Shown here: in pieces, positions 1 to 9,877 of the stretch
How the letters are laid out: each line of letters starts with the position of its first letter
How positions within the stretch are numbered: position 1 is the first letter of the stretch
Assembly (NCBI RefSeq): GCF_902459465.1
Contig: NC_047063.1
Location: 19,929,685-19,993,684, forward strand
Length of the DNA: 64,000 nucleotides
Direction: 5' to 3'
Origin: Asterias rubens
Taxonomy: Eukaryota > Echinodermata > Asteroidea > Forcipulatida > Asteriidae
Program-made: the position numbers and the translations under genes
The notes under the pieces: model-generated
Told to the model about the DNA's origin: nothing
Database searches by the model: none
What the model saw: only the letters and a program-made list of their open reading frames with translations

Positions 1-350
1 ATATTATTCTGTAAAAGCATTGTGCATGACGCCATTATTTGGCAGTTTTTGATTTTTATTTCAAGAGGTCTACTTTCTCTAAACCATAAAAGTTTGTTGG
101 ATACCTATCTTTCTGAAATGAACAAATCAGTACTGGTATGTAATAGTGTTTTTTTTAAGAAAAGTAATAGTTTGAAATCAATAGAAGATATTCTGGGACA
201 AGGAGTGGGCCTACATGTTGTGTATTTGTAAAACCTGAAATGAAATTTAAATTGCAGTACAGAACTTGATTTAAATTATATGTTTTTTATTGTGTAATTT
301 CCTATTCTTATTTTTCGACATTTGAAGTAGAACTATTTAACTATTTAAAC

Positions 351-495
351 AAGTGACTCGTGACTCGGACTCGGACTTGACCCAAATGATTCGTTACTCG
401 GACTCAGACTCAAACAAGTGACTCGGGACTTGGACTCAACCCAAGTGACTTGTGACTCATGACGCGGACTCCGATTTGACATAAGTGACTCGACT
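351..495. repeat. Degenerate GACTCG-rich minisatellite
   Basis: Imperfect tandem copies of the words GTGACTCG and GACTCGGACT run through this stretch, which is compositionally unlike its AT-rich flanks. No coding potential is seen. The flanking 1-350 and 496-1800 hold no gene or repeat that I recognise. Confidence 0.6.
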
Positions 496-1800
496 GCTAC
501 ACTGCTTAATTGTATCTAATTTTGTGTACTTTGTCAAACATAATCTATCTGGTAAATTGGCAGTTTGCTCAACCTATAATTGAACTATTTTAACTGCAAA
601 GTGTTTATGTAAATCAAAAGATAACATGTTTATGCATCCAATGTTTGCACGTTAGCTGGGTAGTGGCACATTGAATCTCGCACATTGTAGGCCAACACTG
701 AAAGAAAATATATACTCCGGCAGTTCTTGCCCTCCTTTTTGGCATAAAAAACTAACTTAGTCTCATTATCTTCTTGGGTTTTCTTGTTTTGTTTTTCTTT
801 GCCATAACCAACAACTTTTCCTCTTGTGTCTCTTTTTTAAAATGCTTTGCGGACGTTATGTTTTTACTGACCTCTCACTCTACCAGTTGTTCCTGGCTAC
901 ACTGCTTGCAGGGTTGTCAAATGCACCCTGGTATAACCATGGCGCTATAGCTCCATGATATAACTCACTCCACTACAACAGTCTTGACTTCTCTGTCAGG
1001 GCATGCAAAAGACTATCTATCTCTGCAAAACCCTGTATGAACTTTTTGTCATAGGACGCAAGGCCAAGAATCCTTCAAACCCTTGGGGACAGGTTTACCT
1101 TCTGTAGTCTATACAGAAACGCCTTTGTACAACAGTGGCAGCCCACAGGCTATACGAGGGTTCTATCGCACCTGTTTTCTTTATGCCAACAACCTGTCTT
1201 TGTATCTCTCCTAAGGCAGTCAGAGTCCCATCTTGGTCTCTGTTTTACTGGCCTTGCATCTCCAGTGGTTATGTGGTGTTTCATAACATCCGTCCTACCT
1301 ATATCTTGACCCCCACGTCTTCGAACTCTACTAAACACGTCCTGACTGGATCAGCTTACTCGTTTTGTACATTGTCTGTACTTCTTGTAAATAAGTCTAG
1401 TAAATGCAAAGACAAACCCTGCTTTGGCTCACTAGCCTCATTTGCCTTAATTTTAATTGCCTCATGTTCTAGTGTGGAAGTTAAACCTACGGTGATAGTT
1501 TTTCGAGCCACTACGGAATCATCTGGTTCCCTGCTCTACAAGTGTTCTGGCTAATACTACTCTTTTCCTTTATCTAACAATCTAGCCTATTCTCTTGTGA
1601 TAAATGTCTGTCCTCATGAGCTTTCTCTATTGACCCACTCTGTCCTGGCTTGTTATGTTTAACTCTTTAAACAATCCAAGCACAGCGGTCTTCATTTCTT
1701 TCTCTATTTCTCTGAGAATTGAGTAGATCCAATGGCAGCCTCAGCGGTTTGCTCATGTGAGTGGTCCCTCCATCGGGAGCTTCATAAAGATTCGCAAGTA
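496..1800. other. Unassigned stretch
   Basis: An open frame of 139 codons on plus (1135-1554) has no recognisable domain. Its tail, SCSSVEVKPTV, only faintly recalls the 2A-like motif found near the start of some non-LTR ORFs. I call no gene here. Confidence 0.3.
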
Positions 1801-1804
1801 ATGA

Positions 1805-2266
1805 GAACAACTGTCATGAGGTGATCAACTTGTAGGCGTTGTTTTGTGATGAGGCATGCTTGTTTCGGGGTATGTTGGTGAAGAGAGACAACGTGTACAT
1901 CAAAACTTACAACAATGTCCGATTGACTGAGGTAGATGGTGACGAAATGACTTCGGTTTGTGATGTGATGCTTGTGAGGCAGCTTGAGACTAATGGAGAG
2001 ATAGGAGCTGGTTGGTGATCCTGTGCTCGATGGCCTGGATAGGGTTTCTTGGTAGTTGTCTTTAACTGTCGGTTGAGAGAATCTCAGTCACCTTGTTGTT
2101 TGTAGTCAGAGATGGACATGACCACAGTGGCGTTATCCTTGTTGGCTGACGTTTGGATAGATAGGTCTTTAGGTATAGCTCAGATGGCGGCATTTTATTG
2201 CTTGCGTTTGTTAGGTTTTGGTAGCTAAGAATTCTTGATGGTTTGAAGGATCTGGGTTCGGACTTC
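1805..2266 (-). mobile_element. Penelope-like element, RT fragment (left, minus strand)
   Basis: Read on the minus strand, this stretch encodes broken pieces of a Penelope-like reverse transcriptase. A DNATVVMSISDY block lies at about 2117-2140, matching the family's ADKGNATVVM-D-DY motif. An SLFTNIP block lies at about 1867-1892, matching RT motif A (SFDV-SLFTNIP). Frameshifts and stops lie between them, so it is a fossil. It is an inverted copy of 2360-2642 and is separated from that copy by the telomere-like tract at 2267-2316. Confidence 0.75.
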
Positions 2267-2316
2267 GTTAGGATTAGGGTTAGCATTAGGATTAGAGTTA
2301 GGGTTAGAGTTAGGGT
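2267..2316 (+). repeat. Telomere-like GTTAGG/GGTTAG tract
   Basis: About eight degenerate hexamers of the animal telomere type (GTTAGG, ATTAGG, GTTAGA variants) occur in tandem, with the G-rich strand on plus. The tract sits between two oppositely oriented Penelope-like fragments. It is interstitial and short, so it is not a chromosome end. Confidence 0.8.
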
Positions 2317-2359
2317 AAATTTGATAGTTGATGTAAGTTGTTCAGGTGTTGTAGGAACT

Positions 2360-2642
2360 GATGAAGTGTTGTCCAGGCCATTGAACACGAGATCACCAAC
2401 CAGCTCCGATCTCTCCATCAGTCTCAAGCTGCCTCACAAAGCATCACATCACCAACCGAAGTCAGTTCGTCAACATCATTAAGGGCATTCACCTCAGTCA
2501 ATTGGACTAAGTTTTGATGTAGTCTCTCTCTTCACCAACATACCCACGAAAGAAGCATGCCTGATCACCAAACAACGCCAACAAGCTGATCCCTCCATGA
2601 CAGAACACACAAGCCTCACTCCTCAACAAGTCAACAATCTAC
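2360..2642 (+). mobile_element. Penelope-like element, RT fragment (right, plus strand)
   Basis: The plus strand reads SFDVVSLFTNIPTKEA at 2510-2557, an intact Penelope-like RT motif A. Upstream it shares a long stretch with the left fragment in inverted orientation (words such as GATCACCAACCAGCTCC and TCTCAAGCTGCCTCACA). No full-length ORF, GIY-YIG endonuclease or RT catalytic YADD is present, so it is a truncated copy. Confidence 0.8.
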
Positions 2643-2905
2643 ACCACTTTCGGTCTCTCTTTCATTTCTTAAACTGTGTTACCTAAGACATTTAAGTCCT
2701 CTACATAGGTCAGCAGGATTTCCCACTGCATTCCTCTCATGACCTTTTCCATAAGTCTCTTAAAAGTAGCTGGGTCATTACAGAGCCCAAATGCATACAT
2801 TTTATATGTATAGGCCATTTCTCTCAACAAATACGGGCTTCTGACAGATTCATTATCTAAAGCAACCTGCTAATATCCCCATGCCTAATCTAGTGTTGAG
2901 AACCA
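2643..2905 (-). mobile_element. Ty3/gypsy-type RT fragment
   Basis: The minus strand shows, in family order, FSTLD (about 2887-2901), then FGLCNDPATFKRLMEKV, MRGMQWEILLTYVEDLNVLG (about 2682-2800) and a decayed EEHL-R-L-like segment near 2650. These are the collinear RT blocks of Ty3/gypsy pol. The catalytic YLDD is replaced by YVED and stops interrupt the frame, so it is inactive. It abuts the Penelope fragment on one side and the 36-bp minisatellite on the other. Confidence 0.8.
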
Positions 2906-4188
2906 CTCACACAAGGGTAAAGAAATGTCTCACTCTTTGGTTGCGCCGTCAACATCATCAATATCTCTTTCCTTGGCTGCGTCAACCACAGAAATGTCTC
3001 GCTCATTGTTGCCCTGTAAACCACTGAATTGTCTCACTCTTTGGTTGCCTTGTCAATCACAGAAATGTCTCACTCCTTGGTTGCCCGGTCAACCACAGAA
3101 GTTTCTATCTCTTTGGTTGCCCCGTGTCTCACTCCTTGGTTGCCCCGGTCAACCACAGAAATGTCTCACTCTTTGGTTACGTCATCAACCACAGAAATGT
3201 CTCGCTCTATGGTTGCCCTATCAACCACTGAATTGTCTCGCTCTTTGGTTGCCTTGTCAATCACAGAAATGTCTCACTCTTTGGTTGTGCTAACAACCAC
3301 AGAAATGTCTCACTCTTTGGTTGTCGCCGTCAACCACAGAAATGTCTTATTCTTTGGTTGCCCTGACATCCACAGAAATGCCTTTCTCTTTGGTTGCGTA
3401 GTCAACCACAGAAGTTTCTATATCTTAAGTTGTGCAGTTAGCCACATAAATGTATCACTCTTTGGTTGCCATGTCAACCACAGAAATGTCTCGCTCTTTG
3501 GCTGCGCCGTCAACCACAGAAATGTCTCGCTCTTTGGTTGCGGCATCAACCACAGAAATGTCTCGCTCTTTGGTTGCGTCATCAACCATAGAAATGTATC
3601 GCTCTTTGGTTGCGGCATCAACCACAGAAATGTATCGCTCTTTGGTTGCGCCGTCAACCACAGAAATGTCTCGCTCTTTGGTTGTGCCGTCAACCACAGA
3701 AATGTCTCGCTCTTTGGCTGCGCCGTCAACCACAGAAATGTCTCGCTCTTTGGTTGCGGCATCAACCACAGAAATGTCTCGCTCTTTGGTTGCGGCATCA
3801 ACCACAGAAATGTCTCGCTCTTTTGCTGCGCCGTCAACCACAGAAATGTCTCGCTCTTTGGTTGTGCCGTCAACCACATAAATGTCTCGCTCTTTGGTTG
3901 CCATGTCAACCACAGAAATGTCTCGCTCTTTTGCTGCGCCGTCAACCACAGAAATGTCTCGCTCTTTGGTTGTGCCGTCAACCACATAAATGTCTCGCTC
4001 TTTGGTTGCCATGTCAACCACAGAAATGTCTCGCTCTTTGGTTGCGGCATCAACCACAGAAATGTCTCGCTCTTTGGTTGCGGCATCAACCACAGAAATG
4101 TCTCGCTCTTTTGCTGCGCCGTCAACCACAGAAATGTCTCGCTCTTTGGTTGTGCCGTCAACCACATAAATGTCTCGCTCTTTGGTTG

Positions 4189-4460
4189 CCATGTCAACCA
4201 CAGAAACGTCTTTCTCTTTGGTTGCGCCGTCAACCTCAGAAATTTCTATCTCTTTGGTTGTGCCGTCAACCACAGAAATGTCTCACTCTTTGGTTGCCCT
4301 GTCAACCACAGAAATTTCTATCCCTTTGGTTGCCCTGTCAACCACAGAAATGTCTCACTCTATTGTTGCTCTGTTAAACAGAGACATTTCATTCACTTTG
4401 TTTGCGCTGACAACCACATAAATTTGTATCTCTTTAAATTTGGTTGCGCTGACAACAACA
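4189..4460 (+). repeat. Higher-order duplication within the minisatellite, copy 1
   Basis: This irregular part of the array carries aberrant units (for example TTAAACAGAGACATTTCATTC and ATCTCTTTAAATTTGGTTGC). It recurs at 4662-4933 at a constant offset of 473 bp. The offset is not a multiple of 36, so a whole multi-unit segment was duplicated. Confidence 0.75.
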
Positions 4461-4661
4461 GAAATGTCTCACTACTTAGCTACACGGTCAACCATAGAAA
4501 TGTATCGCTCTTTGGTTGCGCCCTCGACCACAGAAATTTCTATCTCTTTGGCTGGCTGACAAACACAGAAATGTCTCGCTCTTTGGTTGCCCTGACAACC
4601 ACAGAAATGTCTCGCTCTTTGGTTGCCCTGTCAACCACAGAAATGTCTCGCTCTTTGGTTG

Positions 4662-4933
4662 CCATGTCAACCACAGAAACATCTTTCTCTTTGGTTGCGC
4701 AGTCAACCTCAGAAATTTCTATCTCTTTGGTTGTGCGGTCAACCACAGAAATGTCTCACTCTTTGGTTGCCCTGTCAACCACAGAAATTTCTATCCTTTT
4801 GGTTGCCCTGTCAACCACAAAAACGTCTCACTGTATTGTTGCTCTGTCAAACAGAGACATTTCATTCTCTTTGTTTGCGCTGAAAACCACATATATTTTT
4901 ATCTCTTTAAATTTGGTTGCGCTGACAACCACA
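4662..4933 (+). repeat. Higher-order duplication within the minisatellite, copy 2
   Basis: This is the second copy of 4189-4460. It shares the same series of aberrant units with scattered substitutions (for example CGTC versus CATC, and GACAACC versus GAAAACC). Confidence 0.75.
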
Positions 4934-5292
4934 GAAACGTCTATCTCTTTGGTTGTGCCATCAGCCACAGCAACTTTCTTTCTCTTGTACTCTGGCGGTT
5001 TTGGTCAAGTCGATGATGTGACAAGTTTGAAACATTTTGCATATCTCGAGCAACATTTAGGGGTTCCGAATTTTATCTGTATGGAGGACATAGTTCTTTT
5101 TGGGCTTGATTTTTAGGCTTGATGTTGTTTTCGTTTAACTTTTTGCTGTAATTTAATTTTAGTGTCTGTTGATGTTATTCTCACATTGTTGGTTACAACA
5201 AAGGGTTTGAGTAGTGGTTTTATGTAGTTAAAGCCTTTTGATTTCAAGCTATTATGTTTCTTTGTGACTGTAGTTTTTTGTTTTCTTTTTTT

Positions 5293-5680
5293 TTAAAGAC
5301 ACTGGACACCTTTGGTAACTGTCAAAGACCAGTCTTTTCACTTGGTGTATCTCAACATATGCACAAAATAACAAACCTGAAAATTTTAACTCAATTGGTG
5401 GTCGAAGTTGCCAGATAATAATGGAAGAAAAACACCCTTGTCACACGAAGTTGTGTGCTTTCAGATGCTTGATTTTGGGACCTTTTATTCTGAGGTCTCA
5501 AAATAAAATTCAAACATTTCAGTGGAAAATTACTTCTCTCTTGAAAACTACGTTACTTCAGAGGGAGCCATTTCTCGCAATGTTTTATACCATCAACAAC
5601 TCTCCATTGCTAATTACCGAGTAAGTTTTTATGTTCACAATTATATTGAGTAGTCACCAATAGTATCCAGTGTGATTAAA
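5293..5680 (+). mobile_element. M1-family MITE (CACTGGACAC ends)
   Basis: This is a non-autonomous DNA element bounded by inverted termini: TTTAAAGACACTGGACACC on the left and a decayed ACCAATAGTATCCAGTGTG on the right. Internal landmarks shared by all copies in this window are ACCAGTCTT, TGTATCTCAACATATGCA, CACCCTTGTCACACGAAGTT and GCTTTCAGATGCTTGATTT. No ORF is present. Confidence 0.8.
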
Positions 5681-6124
5681 AAATTGTTGTTTACTTTGTT
5701 TAGGCTTTTACTGTGTTTTTCTTTGTGGTATTTAAGGTTTTGAAAAGATTCATTGCAGGGTTTAGGTAACTATTTATATTGGTATAAAGATGTTTTTTTA
5801 TTCTGCTTTGCCTTGTAAGTTCCGTCAGTCGGATTTGTGAATAAACTCCAGCAACTAATGGAACACACAGTATAGCTTAACTTCTGAGTCCCTGCAATAA
5901 AATGAGTATTTGACCCACTGCATCATTGTCATTTAAGGCTGCTGATTGCAGCATTTGACATTATGGGAGTAAAATTGCATATTAATTTTATGGTAGGCAT
6001 TTAAAAATCTGTTAATGGATTGAGTGTCACCTAATATGTTCACTAACTGCACAATCATGGAGAAATTCATTGTACAACACTCCCAAAATGGCGCATCAAA
6101 GATTTTCCTGATTATCAAATTTAA

Positions 6125-6385
6125 GTTCTGGTGGTTAGGTCATCGGAGTGTGTATTCGAATTCCGGTCGGGACACTATAAGTGGGTACCAGCTAGGGTAG
6201 AGGTTGATACTGTGTATGAAAAGCCCTTAGAGCATAGGGTTGCCCAGGTTGTATACCCCCAAGGGAGCTGAGACAGATTAAAAGAATGTTATGGCCAAAT
6301 GACCAATGCAATAATGTAAAGCGCATTGAGACGGTTATTGTGAAATGTGCTCTATATAAGAACTAGTTATTACTACAAGTATTAT
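6125..6385 (+). mobile_element. tRNA-derived SINE with ATT-type tail
   Basis: A tRNA-like head (GGTGGTTAGGTCATCGGAG, then a B-box-like TATTCGAATTCC) is followed by a body and by the tail GCGCATTGAGACGGTTATTG...CTCTATATAAGAAC with TATTATT repeats. The same tail family recurs at 48825-49180 (minus) and near 25090-25115. Confidence 0.65.
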
Positions 6386-7240
6386 TATGACATCATGTGG
6401 TTTGGGTCAATAAGTTGTTTTAATATCATGTGTTGTACTCTTTATTTATTTTACTTATCAAATAATAAACCTCAAGGTAAACAGACTGGGCATTTTTTTC
6501 TTTACTCAATCCCAATATTTGTTTTTTTACTTGTAGGAATCCGTGAGAAGATGACACTCTGAGATGTGCGGGAAGATGTGTGGGGAGGCAGCCCACCAGC
6601 AAGGCCTCCCCTGAAATGGCTGCTGAACTCGAGTACATAAAGTGCCATAGAAGCTTTACTGTAGTGAAATAATATTTGCCATCATCCTGCCATACACACA
6701 TGGTAAGTTGCAGTCAAGTTTGTTGTTATTTAATCTTTAAATAAATTACCTAACAATTTTATGGCTCTGCTTACCGGAAGCACAGAATTGAGGTTACGGA
6801 AGCAGGGAATTCTGTGCTTACGACAAGCGTATTTCACCTTGTGCGATCATAATCCCAGCGGTGCGTTTTGGCGGTTGTAACCAATAACTTTTTTGGTTGG
6901 ATCAGCCAATGGTTAACCACAGGCCAATAATCAAAACTTTTATTGGTTACTGTCGCACCCCTTGAAATGTAACTTTGAAATATCCTATATTACATATTTA
7001 AGTTAATCCTGTGATTGATCCATCTTATGGTGAAGACTATACAGAGCGTACTGTAAATAGATGCATCAAGATAGAGCTACTGGCATGGTCCCCTCTCAAT
7101 GTTTTCGATCTTGCGTAATGCTAATTGCATACAGTTTTAGGTCATCATATAAAAGCATGATTCATTTGAAATGTGTTGCATCGAAACACAGGCAATTTGA
7201 CACCCATGTACTTAAAACATAAATGTTTTTAATTAATAGA

Positions 7241-7579
7241 TTAAAGGAGCACGTTGCCTTGGATCGGTCGAGCTGGTTTTTGAAAAGTGTTGTAACCGTT
7301 TGTTATAAAAATGCATTGATTAGAAAGATATTTTAAAAGTAGAATACAATGATCCACACATATTTGTCTCGAAATTGCGTAGTTTTCCTCATACCTCGTC
7401 GACAAACACGGTCGGCCATTTATGGGAGTCAAATTTAGTTCGCAAAGTGAAAGGAAAACCATGCAATTTCGATGCAATAAATATGTGTGGATCATTGTAT
7501 TCTACTTTTAACACATCTTTCCAACAATATGCTTTTTATAGACCCAACTCGTCCGATCCAAGGCAACGTGTTCCTTTAA
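7241..7579 (+). mobile_element. M2-family foldback MITE
   Basis: The inverted termini read TTAAAGGAGCACGTTGCCTT and AGGCAACGTGTTCCTTTAA. The two halves are themselves largely inverted copies (ATACAATGATCCACACATAT versus ATATGTGTGGATCATTGTAT), so the whole element can fold into one hairpin. A second copy is at 31224-31585. It is non-coding. Confidence 0.85.
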
Positions 7580-7669
7580 TGTGACAGCACTCTATACCAA
7601 CTGAGCTATCTAGACCTATGTAGGTGTCCCTATTTTGTACATACATCGTTTACCACTGTCGTGTAGCCA

Positions 7670-8403
7670 GCCCCCGATTTCACGAAACTCATCGCAAGTA
7701 GCGACGCATCGTAGGGTTTTCGATGCGTCGCAGACCTAAGACACGTCACGGCTGCGACGAGTTCCACAATACATTTCACCAAACACGTCGTAAGCGCGAC
7801 GAGTCGCAATACAAACTATTTTCACTCTTAATAAAAACAAACCTTTGGACGAGGATGAACTGCTAAAGTTCTGCGGCTGTTTTATGTTGTGTACAACTTG
7901 GTCATGAAACAGTCGTGTATTATAGTTCATTCAAGATGGCAGACACTACACCGTTTCGGACTAGTGTACGTTTAGGTATTTTTTTTTGGGGGGGGGGTTA
8001 TAATTATTTATTTGTTTAGTTGTTTTAGTTTGTGTGTGTTCGTTTGTTATGCATGTGTTTGTTTTCTTTTCTTTTACCCGGCCTTTTTGTTTGGGGGGGG
8101 GGAGGGTAAATTTCCATTTTGTTGTCTAGTGTCTTCCCGATTGGTTCACGGAAGTTACGTGTGGTAATTGTTATGTTCTTTCATGCATTTTGTGCGTAAA
8201 CAAATGAAACATAGCATTCTTACGACGACCCTATGGGTCGTCGTAACTTACGACGTGTTCTTCCTCGTTGTCAAGGAACTTGCGACGCATCCAACGCATC
8301 GTAACTTTGATGAAATCGATTTCATACGCATCGCAACTTACGACGTGTTACCGGTCGCAACTTGCACTTGCGACGCGTTGCAGCGCTTCGTGAAATCGGG
8401 GGC
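7670..8403. mobile_element. CpG-rich 734-bp element with 17-bp perfect terminal inverted repeats
   Basis: Perfect termini GCCCCCGATTTCACGAA (7670-7686) and TTCGTGAAATCGGGGGC (8387-8403) bound the element. The subterminal regions repeat the words GCGACGCATCG and TTACGACG in both orientations and are far richer in CpG than the surrounding DNA. I could not identify an obvious target-site duplication. No transposase ORF is present, so it is non-autonomous. Confidence 0.75.
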
Positions 8404-8718
8404 AGGAATCATATGACACAGTTGGTAGAAATGTCTACACTTTAATCTGGAGGGGGTTGGTTCGAGTCCCACTCTAGTCAATTTTGTTTTTCAACCCGAA
8501 ATTGTTTTCTTTACAGGTCTTAAAGAGACATGACAAGACAAGCACATAAGAAAACGAGATGATGGAAAACCTCTTCAGTTGTTTGTGTTCTGCTCAGATG
8601 TTGCCTAGCGACAAGGGATGCTCAGGTAATACTGCTCAGAATTATTATAACAACAAATCCTTATGTAAAAGATAAATCAAACATTGAAAGGGGCAGCAGT
8701 GTAGACAGACTCATAAGC

Positions 8719-8830
8719 AGGCCTGGAATTTCATGTTGGAAGGGCAAGGCCATTTGCATTTTGCAAAGGGCACTTCGATGTGAAACTTTGAAAGGGCATC
8801 AAGGCCAAGAAATGGGGCAATGGAGACCGA
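8719..8830 (+). repeat. Dispersed repeat, second copy at 55292-55430
   Basis: Words such as GGAATTTCATGTT, GCAAGGCCAT, GAAACTTTGAAAGGG and GAGGCCAAGA occur in the same order at 55292-55430. It is an unclassified short interspersed repeat. The surrounding 8480-9870 shows no gene. Confidence 0.55.
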
Positions 8831-9877
8831 TGGTCTCCGTAGCATGCTATAGGGAAGGTATTTTGATGTTGTTTATATAAAACCTTTGATCAAAGTTTGT
8901 TGCATCGGAACAACAATGTCAAATCTGCATGTAGATCCTGCAAATATTACGAAAGTGCCCCATGCGAAAACTGTGCAATTTTGTCCATACATTCTCGTTT
9001 ATTTTAACCATGTCTGATGATGTATACAAAGTCAAATCTTATTCAAACTAGCTTATGGTGGCCACTTTACAAACGCCCGAAACAACTTGGAGTATCCATT
9101 TGTGCTATTGTGCTGCCTGCACAGACTAGGCAGGCACCTATACCGTGCTATGCTTTGAATCCCTCATAAAAATATATGGAGGGTACTGGAATTCATGCTT
9201 TAAATCTCCCTTTTTCTCGGGGATATTGTGTCATTCCGGATTCCAGACCTTTTGTCCTTAATTTACAAATGATCGAGCAGGTTGCCATCACTGTATTTGG
9301 CTCAATGAGAGGTTGTCCGAATGGTAGATTACTAATATTAGATTATCATTCTTAGCCTTGGCCAAGGTTTTACAATAAAGAGTGAACTCAGACCTATTTT
9401 TAACACAAAACAGAAGTAAGTTCATTATCTCTCCATAATAAAGCTGAAGGGGTGGAATGTCTCGATTACCTACATAGGTGAGGTAACCAATTATTATTTC
9501 GACTAGTTATTTGTTTTTCTTTGAATTTTGTATTATCTTGCATTAGTTTGATAACATCTTCTCCACAATGGGAGCAATTGAAAGAGAACAGGTGATGAGG
9601 AGGGTGCATGACTCCAGGAATGCGTCCCCATTACAATGTGAGCATGAGGCGACCACGGACACATGTTTATGCCAGACCACAACACTGTACTAATGAAACT
9701 CAATGCATGCATCAAGGACATTCACCAAAGAGCCACTTCCAGTCATTTCCATCCACTTGGTGATGTGAAACCACTCAACGAAAGCCAGAAATCTCTGTGC
9801 AGTCATGGATGAACATCTACATGTATAACTGAAGGACCATGTCACACCACCCTATATGCCCCTCTTCAATGACTGTC

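Larger units (their letters stand above)
2922..4975 (+). repeat. 36-bp minisatellite, about 57 units
   Basis: The array repeats a 36-bp unit. It starts GTCAACCACAGAAATGTCTC and ends GCTCTTTGGTTGCGCC, with the variable word at the last bases (GCGCC, GTGCC, GCGGC, GCCAT). Because 36 is a multiple of three and the unit lacks stops in several frames on both strands, long frames stay open without selection (plus 3029-5116, minus 3418-4233 and 3455-4273). Their products are 12-residue repeats such as NHRNVSLFGCAV. The core 3470-4190 is nearly uniform, while both edges are more diverged, as expected for unequal crossing-over. Confidence 0.9.

Noticed and set aside
1135..1554. 139-codon plus frame as a gene
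   Set aside because: It has no recognisable domain. The overlapping minus frame is equally open and the 2A-like resemblance at its end is too weak.
2267..2316. A true telomere
   Set aside because: The tract is only about 50 bp, is degenerate and lies inside the window between mobile-element fragments.
2922..4975. A CRISPR-like array
   Set aside because: The repeats are contiguous with no unique spacers and the genome is eukaryotic.
3029..5116. 695-codon open frame on plus (and minus frames of over 270 codons)
   Set aside because: The frames are a by-product of a 36-bp tandem repeat lacking stops in several frames. There is no domain, no signal of coding selection and equal openness on both strands.
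8410..8490. A tRNA gene (CAGTTGGTAGAAATG and GGTTCGAGTCCC)
   Set aside because: Only box-like words are present, with mismatched stems. It is most likely a SINE remnant.
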